Shown: positions 6,389 through 13,779 of the stretch, piece after piece
Numbering within the stretch: the stretch's first letter is position 1
Layout of the letters: each line of letters opens with the position of its first letter
Assembly (NCBI GenBank): GCA_946478635.1
Contig: CAMLCX010000041.1
Span: 1-17,307, forward strand
Reading direction: 5' to 3'
DNA from: an uncultured Pseudomonadota bacterium
GTDB lineage: Bacteria; Desulfobacterota_B; Binatia; UBA9968
Length of the DNA: 17,307 bases
The notes under the pieces: model-generated
What the model saw: only the letters and a program-made list of their open reading frames with translations
The model's database searches: none
What the model was told of the DNA's origin: nothing
Program-made: the position numbers and the translations under genes

Positions 6389-7423
6389 CTACTTTGACTC
6401 CAGTAACTGTTTAACCCGATTGACGATGGCCGGCTCGATTTCATACAAACCGTTCACCATCTTTTCGATGCCGGGTCCATCGATCGGGTCGATCTCGAGC
6501 TTCGCCTTTTCTGCCTCAGCCAGCAGCTGAGGATCTTTCAGAGTACTGATGAAGGCTTTCTGCAGCACTCGCACGCGCTGTTCGGGCACCTGTGGCGGAA
6601 GCGAATAGAGTCTTTGTTTGCCGTAAAGGTCGCCGGCTATCCGGAGGAGTTTTTTCCCTTCCTCCGTCTTCGCGTAATCGACAGCGAGAGGGACACCCTT
6701 CAACTCGGGATGAGGTTCGAGCGACGTCTGGAGCACAACATGAATCTGTCGTGCCCGCAGGGCATTGGCCCAGGTCACTTTCGCCGATTGCCAGCCAAAG
6801 GAACAGGTGCCGTCCACTTCCCCTTGTTCCGCTGCAATCCTGATGTCGGCGGTGCCCTTGTAGCCCTCGATGAGCTGCAGGGGAAAATCCGCCGCGGCGG
6901 CGAGGAGCTTGGTGTCGTCGGTTCCACTGGTGCCGGGACCGATCGCCCCCAGCTTGACCCGCGTTTTGGCCTTGCGCCAATCCTCCGCCGTCCTTATCCC
7001 GCTGCGCTCGGTCGTGATGCACACGAGGGAATCCGCCGTCGGCATCCCCAGCCAGCCGAACTTGTGCCCGTCAAATTGCACCGCGGGGTTCCCCATCATG
7101 TGCTGGAGAATAAGAGGACCGGACCAATGGCCGATGACCGTTCCGTCGCGGGGAGCGCTGTTATAGATGTAATTCGCCGAGATCAACATAGCCGCGCCAG
7201 GCATATTTTGAACGACCGTGGCGGGTTTGCCGGGAACGTACTGGGAGAAGTAGCGCGCGATCAGCCGGGTGTACGTATCGTAGCCTCCACCGGCGGAACC
7301 ACCGACGACCCACTGGATTGTTTTGCCCTTGTAGAACTCCTCGACCGAGGCAGAGAGCGCCGAGGTGACCGCCAATACCGAAATGAAGATAGGGAGCAAC
7401 AACGCGCCGAGTGCCTTCGCCAT
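6389..7423 (-). CDS. Tripartite tricarboxylate transporter substrate-binding protein (TctC/Bug family)
   Basis: A 344-residue periplasmic binding protein of the Bug/TctC family, which binds carboxylates and related compounds for TctAB-type permeases. A signal peptide occupies about residues 1-25 (cleavage near ALSA). The mature protein opens with the canonical EEFYKGKTIQWVVGG, GGGYDTYTRLIARY and VVQNMPGA (about 71-77) loop, followed by SAPRDGTVIG. The start at 7423 is chosen over an upstream ATG at 7441 because AAGGAGG (7430-7436) sits six bases before it. No tctA or tctB lies on this strand, so it is an orphan here. It might use the TctAB pair at 14968-16966 or another elsewhere. It belongs to a minus-strand group between the ornithine cyclodeaminase-like gene and the family 1 binding protein. 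A TTGACA at 7482-7487 could be a -35, but the -10 is weak. Confidence 0.92.
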   Translation of the reverse strand: MAKALGALLLPIFISVLAVTSALSASVEEFYKGKTIQWVVGGSAGGGYDTYTRLIARYFSQYVPGKPATVVQNMPGAAMLISANYIYNSAPRDGTVIGHWSGPLILQHMMGNPAVQFDGHKFGWLGMPTADSLVCITTERSGIRTAEDWRKAKTRVKLGAIGPGTSGTDDTKLLAAAADFPLQLIEGYKGTADIRIAAEQGEVDGTCSFGWQSAKVTWANALRARQIHVVLQTSLEPHPELKGVPLAVDYAKTEEGKKLLRIAGDLYGKQRLYSLPPQVPEQRVRVLQKAFISTLKDPQLLAEAEKAKLEIDPIDGPGIEKMVNGLYEIEPAIVNRVKQLLESK

Positions 7424-7574
7424 GAGCCGCCTCCTTGTCATTGGGTCGTTCTGGGGGAGGCTAAGTTGTCCGCGCGGTCAATGTCAAGCGCTTCGGAGGA
7501 GATGAGGTATCAGGCAAAACCATGTGAGCCCGAAGCCCCCGCAATTGAACTGATCGACGCGTAAGCCCGAGTGT

Positions 7575-7616
7575 CGGTCCCCGAAGTGGACCGGAAAGAC
7601 GACGGCAAACTGCCGT
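7575..7616. terminator. Two small hairpins downstream of the cyclodeaminase-like gene
   Basis: CGGTCC/GGACCG (7575-7580 with 7588-7593) and ACGGCA/TGCCGT (7602-7607 with 7611-7616, loop AAC) form adjacent 6-bp stems just past the minus-strand stop at 7644. Neither is followed by a real T-run on either strand, so a terminator role is only suggested by position. Confidence 0.25.
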
Positions 7617-7643
7617 TTCGGAGGCTGCTGCGTCGCTTTCATT

Positions 7644-8720
7644 TTACGAGTTCACGTTCTGTTGAAACCAATTCAGCGGAAGTTGACGACCGACATTCCG
7701 CGCTTTTGCCAAGTCATAGACCAGCTTCGTCATCGCGGCAAACTGGATCCCATAGCCTGGACCGCCGTCATGGCCCCAGCCATGTCCGCCATTGGCGAAG
7801 ATCGTAATTTGCTCCTCGCTCATTCGTCCCGGCACTTTTTCAGATACCAGGTCGGCGATCTCAGGCGCGTTTTTTATTAGCGCCTCATGCGGCGGAATAT
7901 CCAGCGGTTCTTCTTCCGGCCCGCGCCGCAGGGTGTAGTCTCGACCGTGGAGGCGATTGAAGATAACGATGTAATCTGCCTTCCGGTAGCAGTCCAGGTC
8001 AAACTCATAGGGAAGGATGCCCGTTAGATGCATTCCTTTTTCGACCCAATCTCCTTGGCAAACCGGAATGTTTGAATTCGTGGCGGCAACCACCATGTCA
8101 GTGCCGCGTACGGCCTGCTCCGCGGTATCGAAGGCCTGTATGTTCATATCTCTGTAGATCGACCGCATTCGTTGAACGAATCTTTTTCGATTCTCCTCAC
8201 TGCGGCTGAACACGTTGACCCGCTGAATCGGGCGCACGAAACGCATCGATTCGATTGCGGCGGTGGCCTGCCAGCCGGAGCCGATGAGCGCCATGCTGTG
8301 GGTATTCTTTCTCGCCATATAGCGTGCCGCGATGGCATTGGTGGCCTGAACGCGCATCTTCTGCAGGTAGCCGTCATGGATGATCGCCAGCAAATCGCCG
8401 CTGTGGATGTCGTAGAGCATATCGAGCGAGCAGTTGAGCGCCCCATGGAAATAGTTCACTCGGGTGGGATCGATCGTCGGGTCCGGCCGGCTATGGGTAA
8501 CAATACGGATGTCATAGATACCCTTGGCACGGATAATCCCTTCGTGGGTGTTCGCGACGAAACGGCCATTGTTCGTGGGTGAAAAGGTAAAGGTGCGGGG
8601 GCGATTAGCCGTGTCGCCCTTGTCCAGCTCAAGATAAGCCTCGTCCAAAGCCCGGATTGTATCCTCGACGGTTAACAGTCGCTCCACATCCTCGTTATTA
8701 AGAAGCAACACGGTGGACAT
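7644..8720 (-). CDS. Ornithine cyclodeaminase/mu-crystallin family NAD(P)-dependent enzyme
   Basis: A 358-residue cytoplasmic protein of the ornithine cyclodeaminase/mu-crystallin/alanine dehydrogenase group, which performs NAD(P)-linked amino-acid deamination, cyclisation or imine reduction. The N-terminal substrate half is followed by the family hinge KMRVQATNAIAARYMARK (121-138), then the dinucleotide-binding strand-turn GSGWQA (147-152). FSRSEENRKRFVQRM comes next, and the D-M-V-V-A-A-T-N region is where the family usually has V..T.....P. The C-terminus has an unusual Gly/His-rich GGHGWGHDGGPG loop (311-322) before a conserved GRQLPLNWFQQ tail. GGAGGAAA sits seven bases before the start. 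It is divergent from the NMT1-like gene with its own good promoter. True ornithine cyclodeaminase activity is not implied. The substrate may relate to neighbouring uptake genes. Confidence 0.88.
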   Translation of the reverse strand: MSTVLLLNNEDVERLLTVEDTIRALDEAYLELDKGDTANRPRTFTFSPTNNGRFVANTHEGIIRAKGIYDIRIVTHSRPDPTIDPTRVNYFHGALNCSLDMLYDIHSGDLLAIIHDGYLQKMRVQATNAIAARYMARKNTHSMALIGSGWQATAAIESMRFVRPIQRVNVFSRSEENRKRFVQRMRSIYRDMNIQAFDTAEQAVRGTDMVVAATNSNIPVCQGDWVEKGMHLTGILPYEFDLDCYRKADYIVIFNRLHGRDYTLRRGPEEEPLDIPPHEALIKNAPEIADLVSEKVPGRMSEEQITIFANGGHGWGHDGGPGYGIQFAAMTKLVYDLAKARNVGRQLPLNWFQQNVNS

Positions 8721-8791
8721 AACCTGTTTCCTCCAACCACGCGACTTTGTTCCGCTGCGTTCACCGGCACGCGATGGCTCCGCTGCTAAAG

Positions 8792-8821
8792 GCTATATCA
8801 GCGCGCAATTTTCTCTGTCAA
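8792..8821 (-). promoter_or_regulatory. Putative sigma-70 promoter for the cyclodeaminase-like gene
   Basis: On the minus strand, a perfect TTGACA (8816-8821) is followed after 18 bases by TATAGC (8792-8797, four of six matches to the -10). The predicted start gives a leader of roughly 65 bases to the ATG at 8720. The -35 overlaps the left arm region of the inverted repeat at 8809-8835. Confidence 0.5.
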
Positions 8822-8835
8822 CAAACAGGAGAAAA
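8809..8835. promoter_or_regulatory. Inverted repeat, candidate operator in the divergent spacer
   Basis: TTTTCTC (8809-8815) and GAGAAAA (8829-8835) are perfect inverted arms separated by 13 bases. With one bulged G the arms extend to TTTTCTCTGT and ACAGgAGAAAA. The site overlaps the leftward -35 and lies just upstream of the rightward -35 at 8853, a layout typical of an operator serving divergent promoters. No regulator gene is in the window. Confidence 0.45.
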
Positions 8836-8852
8836 CCATCTGATCAAACGTA

Positions 8853-8880
8853 TTGACAATGGCGATTAACGCACTGTAAC
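8853..8880 (+). promoter_or_regulatory. Putative sigma-70 promoter for the NMT1-like binding protein
   Basis: A perfect TTGACA (8853-8858) is followed after 16 bases by TGTAAC (8875-8880, four of six matches to the -10). The start codon at 8900 and its GGGAGGG (8890-8896) follow immediately, so the leader would be very short. Confidence 0.5.
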
Positions 8881-8899
8881 TATCCCTACGGGAGGGAAT

Positions 8900-9889
8900 A
8901 TGAGACGACATCAGCGGCTTCTAAGCTTCGTCGTAGCGCTCGCATGGATGTTCGAGATGAGCGCCGCCTCGGCGCAGCCATTGGAAAAGATCGTGATCGG
9001 CCACTCCAGCCTGCGTAATGACATAGCCTTTCTCTGGGTGCCTCAGCATCTGGGTCTTTTCAAAAAACACGGTCTCGATCCGACCATCGTCTTCATTTCG
9101 GGAGGAGTACGGATGATCCAGGCGATTGTGTCGGAGTCGGCTTCCATGGGCTCGGTCGGAGCCGCCCTGGTTACATCGGCCGCCGCCGGCGGAGCGGACG
9201 CGGTGATGATCCTCGGGATCACCAATCTTCTGACCTATGACATCTGGGCAAAACCTGAAATCAGACGGCCGGAGGATCTCAAGGCAAAAAGACTAGCTAT
9301 CAGCGGTTTCGGAAGCTCCTCGCACGTCGCCTCTTTCCTTATGTTGAAGCACTTCGGGCTCGAGGAGAAGCGCGATGGTATTACTTTTTTGGTCATTGGA
9401 GACGAACCTACCCGCGTCCAGGCCCTACTGACCGGACGAATCGATGCCACCATCGCAGATCCTTCCGTATCCGGACCGCTTAAAGAAAGAAATTTCTCCT
9501 ATCTTGGCAACCTCCAGCAGCTTGGCGTCCCATTTGTAAACAACTCCGTCACCACAACAAGACGATTTATCAAAGAACGCCCTCGGACGGTCGAGGCCAT
9601 TGTAAAAACCATCGTAGAAGGAAACGCCTACATGCTGAATCCCGCAAACCGAATGACGGTTACTGGAATTTTGGCCAAGCACTTGCGCTTTTCGCAGAAA
9701 GAAGCCGATAAAGCCTACGAGGATTTACTGCCGAAGGTCGAGCGTAAACCTTATCCCAACATGGACGCCGTGAAGGCGACGATCCAAGTCATGGGTCTTG
9801 GAAATCCAAAGATCGCGCAGCTCAAATCAGAAGACCTAGTCGATGTATCCATCCTGCAAAGGTTGGAACAAAGCGGCTTTGTGCACTGA
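8900..9889 (+). CDS. ABC-type substrate-binding protein, NMT1/THI5-like
   Basis: A 329-residue periplasmic protein of the SsuA/ThiY (NMT1/THI5-like) group, whose members bind sulfonates, nitrate, taurine, pyrimidine precursors or aromatic acids for ABC importers. A signal peptide spans about 1-25 (cleavage near ASA). The mature start KIVIGHSSLRNDIAFLWVPQ, the HLGLFKKHGLDPTIVFISGG segment and the AIVSESASMGSVGAAL stretch match the family's first lobe. PEDLKAKRLAISGFGSSSH and RVQALLTGRIDATIADP are the typical second-lobe and hinge motifs. GGGAGGG is only three bases before the ATG, close but usable. It is divergent from the cyclodeaminase-like gene. No permease or ATPase gene is next to it, and a transposase remnant follows on the other strand. 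Ligand unknown. Confidence 0.88.
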   Translation: MRRHQRLLSFVVALAWMFEMSAASAQPLEKIVIGHSSLRNDIAFLWVPQHLGLFKKHGLDPTIVFISGGVRMIQAIVSESASMGSVGAALVTSAAAGGADAVMILGITNLLTYDIWAKPEIRRPEDLKAKRLAISGFGSSSHVASFLMLKHFGLEEKRDGITFLVIGDEPTRVQALLTGRIDATIADPSVSGPLKERNFSYLGNLQQLGVPFVNNSVTTTRRFIKERPRTVEAIVKTIVEGNAYMLNPANRMTVTGILAKHLRFSQKEADKAYEDLLPKVERKPYPNMDAVKATIQVMGLGNPKIAQLKSEDLVDVSILQRLEQSGFVH

Positions 9890-9905
9890 ATGCGGAGATA
9901 AGAAA

Positions 9906-9962
9906 TCTTACGAGGACGGATGGTGGGACGTAGTTGACAAGCGAGAATAACTTCTTACGAGG
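9906..9962 (+). repeat. Pair of TCTTACGAGG direct repeats
   Basis: TCTTACGAGG occurs at 9906-9915 and 9953-9962. The second copy overlaps the stop codon of the transposase remnant on the opposite strand. It may be a trace of the element's end or of a small duplication. Two copies are too few to say more. Confidence 0.4.
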
Positions 9963-10137
9963 CTCTTTGAGAGCGCGACGTGGAAACTCCACGCTGCCGC
10001 GCTACCTCGGCCATAGTCGTGCCGTAGTCTTCAATCCATTGCCGTGAAACTTCTGTTCTAACCGCCGGAATCTTCCCCCGACGGCTGCCGCTCCTCAATT
10101 CGGTGGGCGACACTTCATACTTTCGCCATTCCGAACC
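9955..10137 (-). pseudogene. C-terminal remnant of an IS200/REP-type transposase or related HTH protein
   Basis: One minus-strand frame reads GSEWRKYEVSPTELRSG, SRRGKIPAVRTEVSRQWIED and then YGTTMAEVARQRGVSTSRSQ RAS before a TAA at 9955. The RQWIEDYGTTMAEVARQxGVSTS pattern resembles the C-terminal helix-turn-helix that follows the catalytic domain in REP-associated (TnpA-REP-like) transposases. No catalytic HUH (His-x-His) motif or Y1 tyrosine region is present, and the frame has an in-frame TGA a few codons upstream of 10137, so this is a fragment. Identification is by eye. A decayed helix-turn-helix regulator is an alternative. Confidence 0.5.
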
Positions 10138-10259
10138 ATCAAGTGCTCAACCTTCCTGCCGCCTTGCGTACTCGAGTATTACCGCTGCTCGATAGACGTT
10201 GACAGCACACTGGCTGTTTGGATACGCTCCGGACCAAACTTTTTCGGGAGGAATCGCTC

Positions 10260-10757
10260 ATGCAGACTCTGACTTTGAGATCACTCGTGGTTTGCGGCAC
10301 GCTGATGCTCGGCGCTGCGGTGACGGCGCAACAAGCGGCACCCACGGCGCCCTTGCCTCCAACGACAGCCTACGGTCCACCCGTCACGCTCGAGCAGGCA
10401 AAAAAAGCCGCTGACGCCGCGATGGCGGAAGCGACCAAGCGCAACATGAAGATGGCCATCGCCATTGTCGAACCGTCTGGCGATCTCGTCTATTTCCACA
10501 GAATGGACGACACTCAATATGCCTCCATTCAGATCGCCCAAGACAAAGCGAAATCGGCGGCTCTGTTCCGTCGTTCGAGCAAAGATTTCTTCGACCGGGT
10601 CACCAAGGGCGACATGTCTCCCTTCGCTTTACGCGGCGCGGTGGCGTCCGCAGGCGGGATTCCGCTCGTCGTCGACGGCAAGATCATCGGCGCGATCGGC
10701 ACGTCGGGCGGGGCAGACGACGCGATTTCACAGGCCGGAGCCAACGCCCTCAAATAA
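10260..10757 (+). CDS. Secreted GlcG/HbpS-like (DUF336) protein
   Basis: A 165-residue protein with a signal peptide (about 1-23, ending near VTAQQ) and one GlcG/HbpS-like domain. The domain is recognised by the sequence TLEQAKKAADAAMAEATKRN, the strand MAIAIVEPSGDLVYFHRMD (65-83), the helix containing SIQIAQDKAKSAALFRRSS, and the closing GGIPLVVDGKIIGAIGTSGG with a final SQAGANAL helix. Family members bind haem or small molecules; others sit in glycolate, propanediol and catabolic operons with poorly defined roles. The start at 10260 is favoured by GGGAGGA shortly upstream; an upstream in-frame ATG at 10218 has none. It is the first gene of the right-hand run, 167 bases before the amidohydrolase gene. 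Its export suggests a periplasmic accessory role in substrate handling, which is inference. Confidence 0.87.
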   Translation: MQTLTLRSLVVCGTLMLGAAVTAQQAAPTAPLPPTTAYGPPVTLEQAKKAADAAMAEATKRNMKMAIAIVEPSGDLVYFHRMDDTQYASIQIAQDKAKSAALFRRSSKDFFDRVTKGDMSPFALRGAVASAGGIPLVVDGKIIGAIGTSGGADDAISQAGANALK

Positions 10758-10924
10758 CTTTGGCGAATTATAAAAGGTTTCTTTACTTTCCGATCCGCGC
10801 CGAACGACCCGTGTCGAAATTTCTCCCAGACGGAAAGTTGTTCCATTAGGATCGCCGGTTAGATCCATTGGCGTTCGCCGCAAATTCTCTTATTCCGGTA
10901 AGAATCAAAAAAAGGAGCTGCCCA

Positions 10925-11881
10925 ATGTACAAAGGAAACTTCGAGTGGCCCAATGGAGCTTATATCGCCGTCGTGTTCAACATGTCCTGGGAGATTCCTC
11001 CGAAGACTTTAGGCACGTCCGTGGATCAAAGCCACGGACGTGGCGCTTCATCGCGGGCAAAATACACACGGATCATGCGCCCGGTCTATGAGACGGCATT
11101 CGCGGAGACCGGCGGTATGCAACGGCTCCTGGATCTATGGCAACGATACGAAATTCGGACCAGCGCCTATGCCGACGGTCTGAATGTGACCTTGTTTCCT
11201 GATCTAGCCCGCGCGGTCGCGGCACAGGGCCACGAATTTCTCGTTCAAGGGTGGGATCATGAATTTCTTTGTGAAATGACGGTACAAGAACAAGCCGAAG
11301 GGATCGCGCGCGCCAACCAAGCGTTTGAAACGGTGCTTGGCAAGAAGGCCTCGGGTTTCAGCTCCCCTGGTGGGCATCTTACGGCGGAAACCTTTTCCAT
11401 ACTCGCCGAACAAGGGTTCAAATACACCTGCGGCATGCGCAACGCCGAAGTCCCGTTCATCATCCGGGTCGACAACAAGAAGCTGGTCGGTATGACGAGT
11501 TATGCCGTGTCCGACACCAACTCGAGTCGGGGCATGAGCGTGCGCGAGATCGTCGAGATGTGGCGAGATTATTTCGATGCGCTTTATGACGAAGGCAAGC
11601 GTGGCTTTCCAAAGATGCTTGCCTATGGCACCCATCCCGTCCTGGCCCATGGTTTTCGGACAAGACCTCTCGAGGAAGTGATCCGCTACGTCAAAAGCAA
11701 GTCCAACGTGTGGATCACAACCCGCGACCAGATCGCCGATTGGGTGCTGCAAAAATATCCCGAAAGGGATCTCGCCAGCTTTTATCCGGAGGCTGTGGCG
11801 TCCGATAAACATTATGGACTCGGCATCGGTCTGGGCGGCAAGGAGGCAACGACCGAAGCGCTGAGCTACCGGCGAGAATAG
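10925..11881 (+). CDS. CE4/NodB-fold amidohydrolase, PuuE-like polysaccharide deacetylase family
   Basis: A 318-residue protein with a NodB-type (carbohydrate esterase 4) fold and no signal peptide, so probably cytoplasmic. It resembles the PuuE allantoinase/cyclic imidase branch more than wall deacetylases. Motif 1 region is VVFNMSWE (16-23), motif 2 is GHEFLVQGWDHEF (102-114), motif 3 is SSPGG (146-150) and motif 4 is AYGTHPVLAHG (233-243). The tail RPLEEVIRYV, NVWITTRDQIADW is the PuuE-like ending. The usual metal triad (Asp, His-x3-His) looks altered: Asn19 or nearby for Asp, Gln108 for the first His, with His112 kept. AAAGGAG precedes ATG 10925 and fixes the start. It lies 55 bases ahead of the thiamine-diphosphate enzyme gene, suggesting co-transcription. 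A C-N hydrolase acting on an imported compound is likely. The substrate is unknown. Confidence 0.85.
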   Translation: MYKGNFEWPNGAYIAVVFNMSWEIPPKTLGTSVDQSHGRGASSRAKYTRIMRPVYETAFAETGGMQRLLDLWQRYEIRTSAYADGLNVTLFPDLARAVAAQGHEFLVQGWDHEFLCEMTVQEQAEGIARANQAFETVLGKKASGFSSPGGHLTAETFSILAEQGFKYTCGMRNAEVPFIIRVDNKKLVGMTSYAVSDTNSSRGMSVREIVEMWRDYFDALYDEGKRGFPKMLAYGTHPVLAHGFRTRPLEEVIRYVKSKSNVWITTRDQIADWVLQKYPERDLASFYPEAVASDKHYGLGIGLGGKEATTEALSYRRE

Positions 11882-11936
11882 AAAGGAATTGAAAAAGCTG
11901 CGGCACGGACCGGTAGCGTTCCATTGGGAGGATGAA

Positions 11937-13613
11937 ATGTCGACAGTCGCGGAAATCGTCGCGCAGACGCTGGTAAAGTACGAAACGGAACTTTTCTTCT
12001 GCTTCATGGGAGGTGACCATGCGCTTTGGTACGCGCTCCATGACGCTGGCATAAGGATCATCAACTGCCGCAGTGAGGCCGGTGCGGTGTATATGGCCGA
12101 CGGCTATGCGCGCATCTCTGGCAAGCCGGGTTTCGCCTACGGACAACGTGGACCGGGTGTAGCGAATGTCGCCGGAGCCATGGCCGATCCACTCTGGGCC
12201 GGCAGTCCTTTGATCTCCTTTACAAGCTCCACCGGCATGCCTTCGCGAGACCGCTATGAATATCAGGAGCTCGACGGATTGAAGATGCACCATGCGGTCG
12301 CCGGTTGGAACAAGACCGTGTCGGTACCCGAGCGCGCGGCGGCCATGGTGCGGGCGGCCATACGCGTGGCAACGGGGCCGGCTCCAGGTCCCGTACATCT
12401 TGAGATTCCGGCAGAAATGTTCGGCGCCGATGTGGGATCAGAAACGCCCTACCGGGAGGAAAATCTCGGCACCGTCACCTCAAGGCGGATGCCGCCGCCT
12501 TCGGGCGCGATGCAAGCCGTGGTCGATGAATTGCTCAAGGCAAGGCGGCCGTTGATCGTAGCCGGCAAAGGCGTCGTCATCTCCGAAGCCTGGGACGAGC
12601 TTACGCGCTTCGCGGAAGCGCTGAGCGTGCCGGTGGTAACTTCCCTCGGCGGCAAGGGCGCCATCTCCGAAGACCATGACCTGTCGGTGGGAACCATCGG
12701 GCGCAATTCGCGCAAGGTCGGCAACGACACTGTGCGCGAGGCCGATCTGGTGCTCGCCATCGGTACGCGCCTTGGCGGTTTAGCAACCCATCGTTGGACA
12801 TTGCCGTTCGACAAGAAACCGGTCATCCAGATTGACACCAACCACGAGATTCTCGGCCACAATTTCCGCGCCATCTTGACGGTCTTAGCCGATGCTCAAT
12901 TGGCTTTGGAGAGCGGGCTCGCCGTGATCGAGTCTGGAAAGCTGTACCAAGAGCGCACGCCGTGGGCGAAGCAGATCGCCGCAAATGTCGCCATCTGGCG
13001 AAAGCACGCCGCAGCCATGGCTGAAGAAAAGCCGGAGGACGGCATTCATCCGGCCGCGGTCGTCGCATGCGCGCGTGAGGTCATGGAGCCGGAAGATCTC
13101 ATCGGCGCCGATACGGGCGCCATCGGCTCATGGGTAGGATCGCTCTTTGCGGTGAAAGCAGGAAAGACCATGGTTCGCTCCAACGGCTCGCTTGGCTGGG
13201 TCGTGCCCGGCGTGATGGGCGCGGCGTTGGCACGGCCCAAATATCGCGCTGTGGCGGTCTCGGGCGACGGCGGCCTTCTTTATCACATTGGCGAGCTGGA
13301 AACGGCGCTCCGTTGCAACATCCCCGTGGTCATCGTGGTGCTCAACAACAGTTGTCTGGCCTCTGAGTACCACACCGAAAAGCGCCTAAGGGGAGGCCGC
13401 GTCGTTTCCGAAGTGCTCGACTTTAACGATACCGATTTCTCTGCCATTGCAAAGGCGTTTGGAGCCCACGGAGCGCGCGTTCATGACCGCAAGGACATCA
13501 AGGACGCCATCAGGGATGCCTTGGCCTCAAAGACACCCGCCCTTGTTGATGTCATCGTCAGCAAAGAAGCAGTTGCCCCATCTGCGAGCCAGGATCGCAC
13601 ACGCATGGTCTAG
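11937..13613 (+). CDS. Thiamine-diphosphate-dependent enzyme, acetolactate synthase superfamily
   Basis: A 558-residue enzyme of the acetolactate synthase/benzoylformate decarboxylase superfamily, which cleaves or joins 2-oxo acids. All three domains are present. The N-terminal Pyr domain has the catalytic Glu47 in CRSEAGAVYMADGYAR and the QRGPGVANVAGAMADPLWAGSP run. A central domain includes PLIVAGKGVVISEAWDEL. The C-terminal PP domain has the ThDP/Mg2+ motif GDG at 443-445 and NN at 470-471. The start at 11937 is chosen for the GGGAGGATGAA just upstream; a TTG 48 bases earlier is the alternative. Length fits the family. It is not a biosynthetic acetolactate synthase by context: no small subunit follows, and it lies between an amidohydrolase and a TTT transporter. 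Glyoxylate carboligase, oxalyl-CoA decarboxylase and sulfoacetaldehyde acetyltransferase are alternatives I cannot separate. Confidence 0.9.
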   Translation: MSTVAEIVAQTLVKYETELFFCFMGGDHALWYALHDAGIRIINCRSEAGAVYMADGYARISGKPGFAYGQRGPGVANVAGAMADPLWAGSPLISFTSSTGMPSRDRYEYQELDGLKMHHAVAGWNKTVSVPERAAAMVRAAIRVATGPAPGPVHLEIPAEMFGADVGSETPYREENLGTVTSRRMPPPSGAMQAVVDELLKARRPLIVAGKGVVISEAWDELTRFAEALSVPVVTSLGGKGAISEDHDLSVGTIGRNSRKVGNDTVREADLVLAIGTRLGGLATHRWTLPFDKKPVIQIDTNHEILGHNFRAILTVLADAQLALESGLAVIESGKLYQERTPWAKQIAANVAIWRKHAAAMAEEKPEDGIHPAAVVACAREVMEPEDLIGADTGAIGSWVGSLFAVKAGKTMVRSNGSLGWVVPGVMGAALARPKYRAVAVSGDGGLLYHIGELETALRCNIPVVIVVLNNSCLASEYHTEKRLRGGRVVSEVLDFNDTDFSAIAKAFGAHGARVHDRKDIKDAIRDALASKTPALVDVIVSKEAVAPSASQDRTRMV

Positions 13614-13644
13614 TGTCGCAGAATCAGCGAGGAAAACATTCAAG

Positions 13645-13746
13645 ATGAGCAACAATGATGTCAGTGCGAACAACGGCGTCGGCCGCGTGACCGCGATTCT
13701 ATATTGTGTTGCCGTCACGGACATCAAGGGTGAAGTTACAGGTTAG
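13645..13746 (+). CDS. Possible 33-residue small ORF before tctC
   Basis: An ATG at 13645 opens a 33-codon frame (MSNNDVSANNGVGRVTAILY followed by CVAVTDIKGEVTG) ending at TAG 13744-13746. It lies in the spacer between the thiamine-diphosphate enzyme and tctC. An AGGA-like site about 12 bases upstream is weak. No family is recognised, and it may be chance or a remnant. Confidence 0.18.
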   Translation: MSNNDVSANNGVGRVTAILYCVAVTDIKGEVTG

Positions 13747-13779
13747 TGCGTAATGCTCTGGAGAAAGGATGACAATCTA

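Noticed and set aside
6614..7564. 316-codon plus-strand open frame
   Set aside because: It lies opposite the TctC-type gene, which has family motifs, a signal peptide and a ribosome site. The antisense frame has none of these and a composition typical of shadow frames.
10925..11881. Secreted chitin or peptidoglycan deacetylase
   Set aside because: There is no signal peptide or membrane anchor, the metal motif is altered and the C-terminus is PuuE-like, so a cytoplasmic amidohydrolase is more likely.
11204..12064. 286-codon minus-strand open frame
   Set aside because: It is antisense to the CE4 amidohydrolase and the start of the thiamine-diphosphate enzyme, and shows no recognisable motif.
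11937..13613. Biosynthetic acetolactate synthase (ilvB)
   Set aside because: No ilvN-type small subunit or ilvC follows, and the neighbours are a hydrolase and a TTT importer. A catabolic ThDP enzyme fits better.
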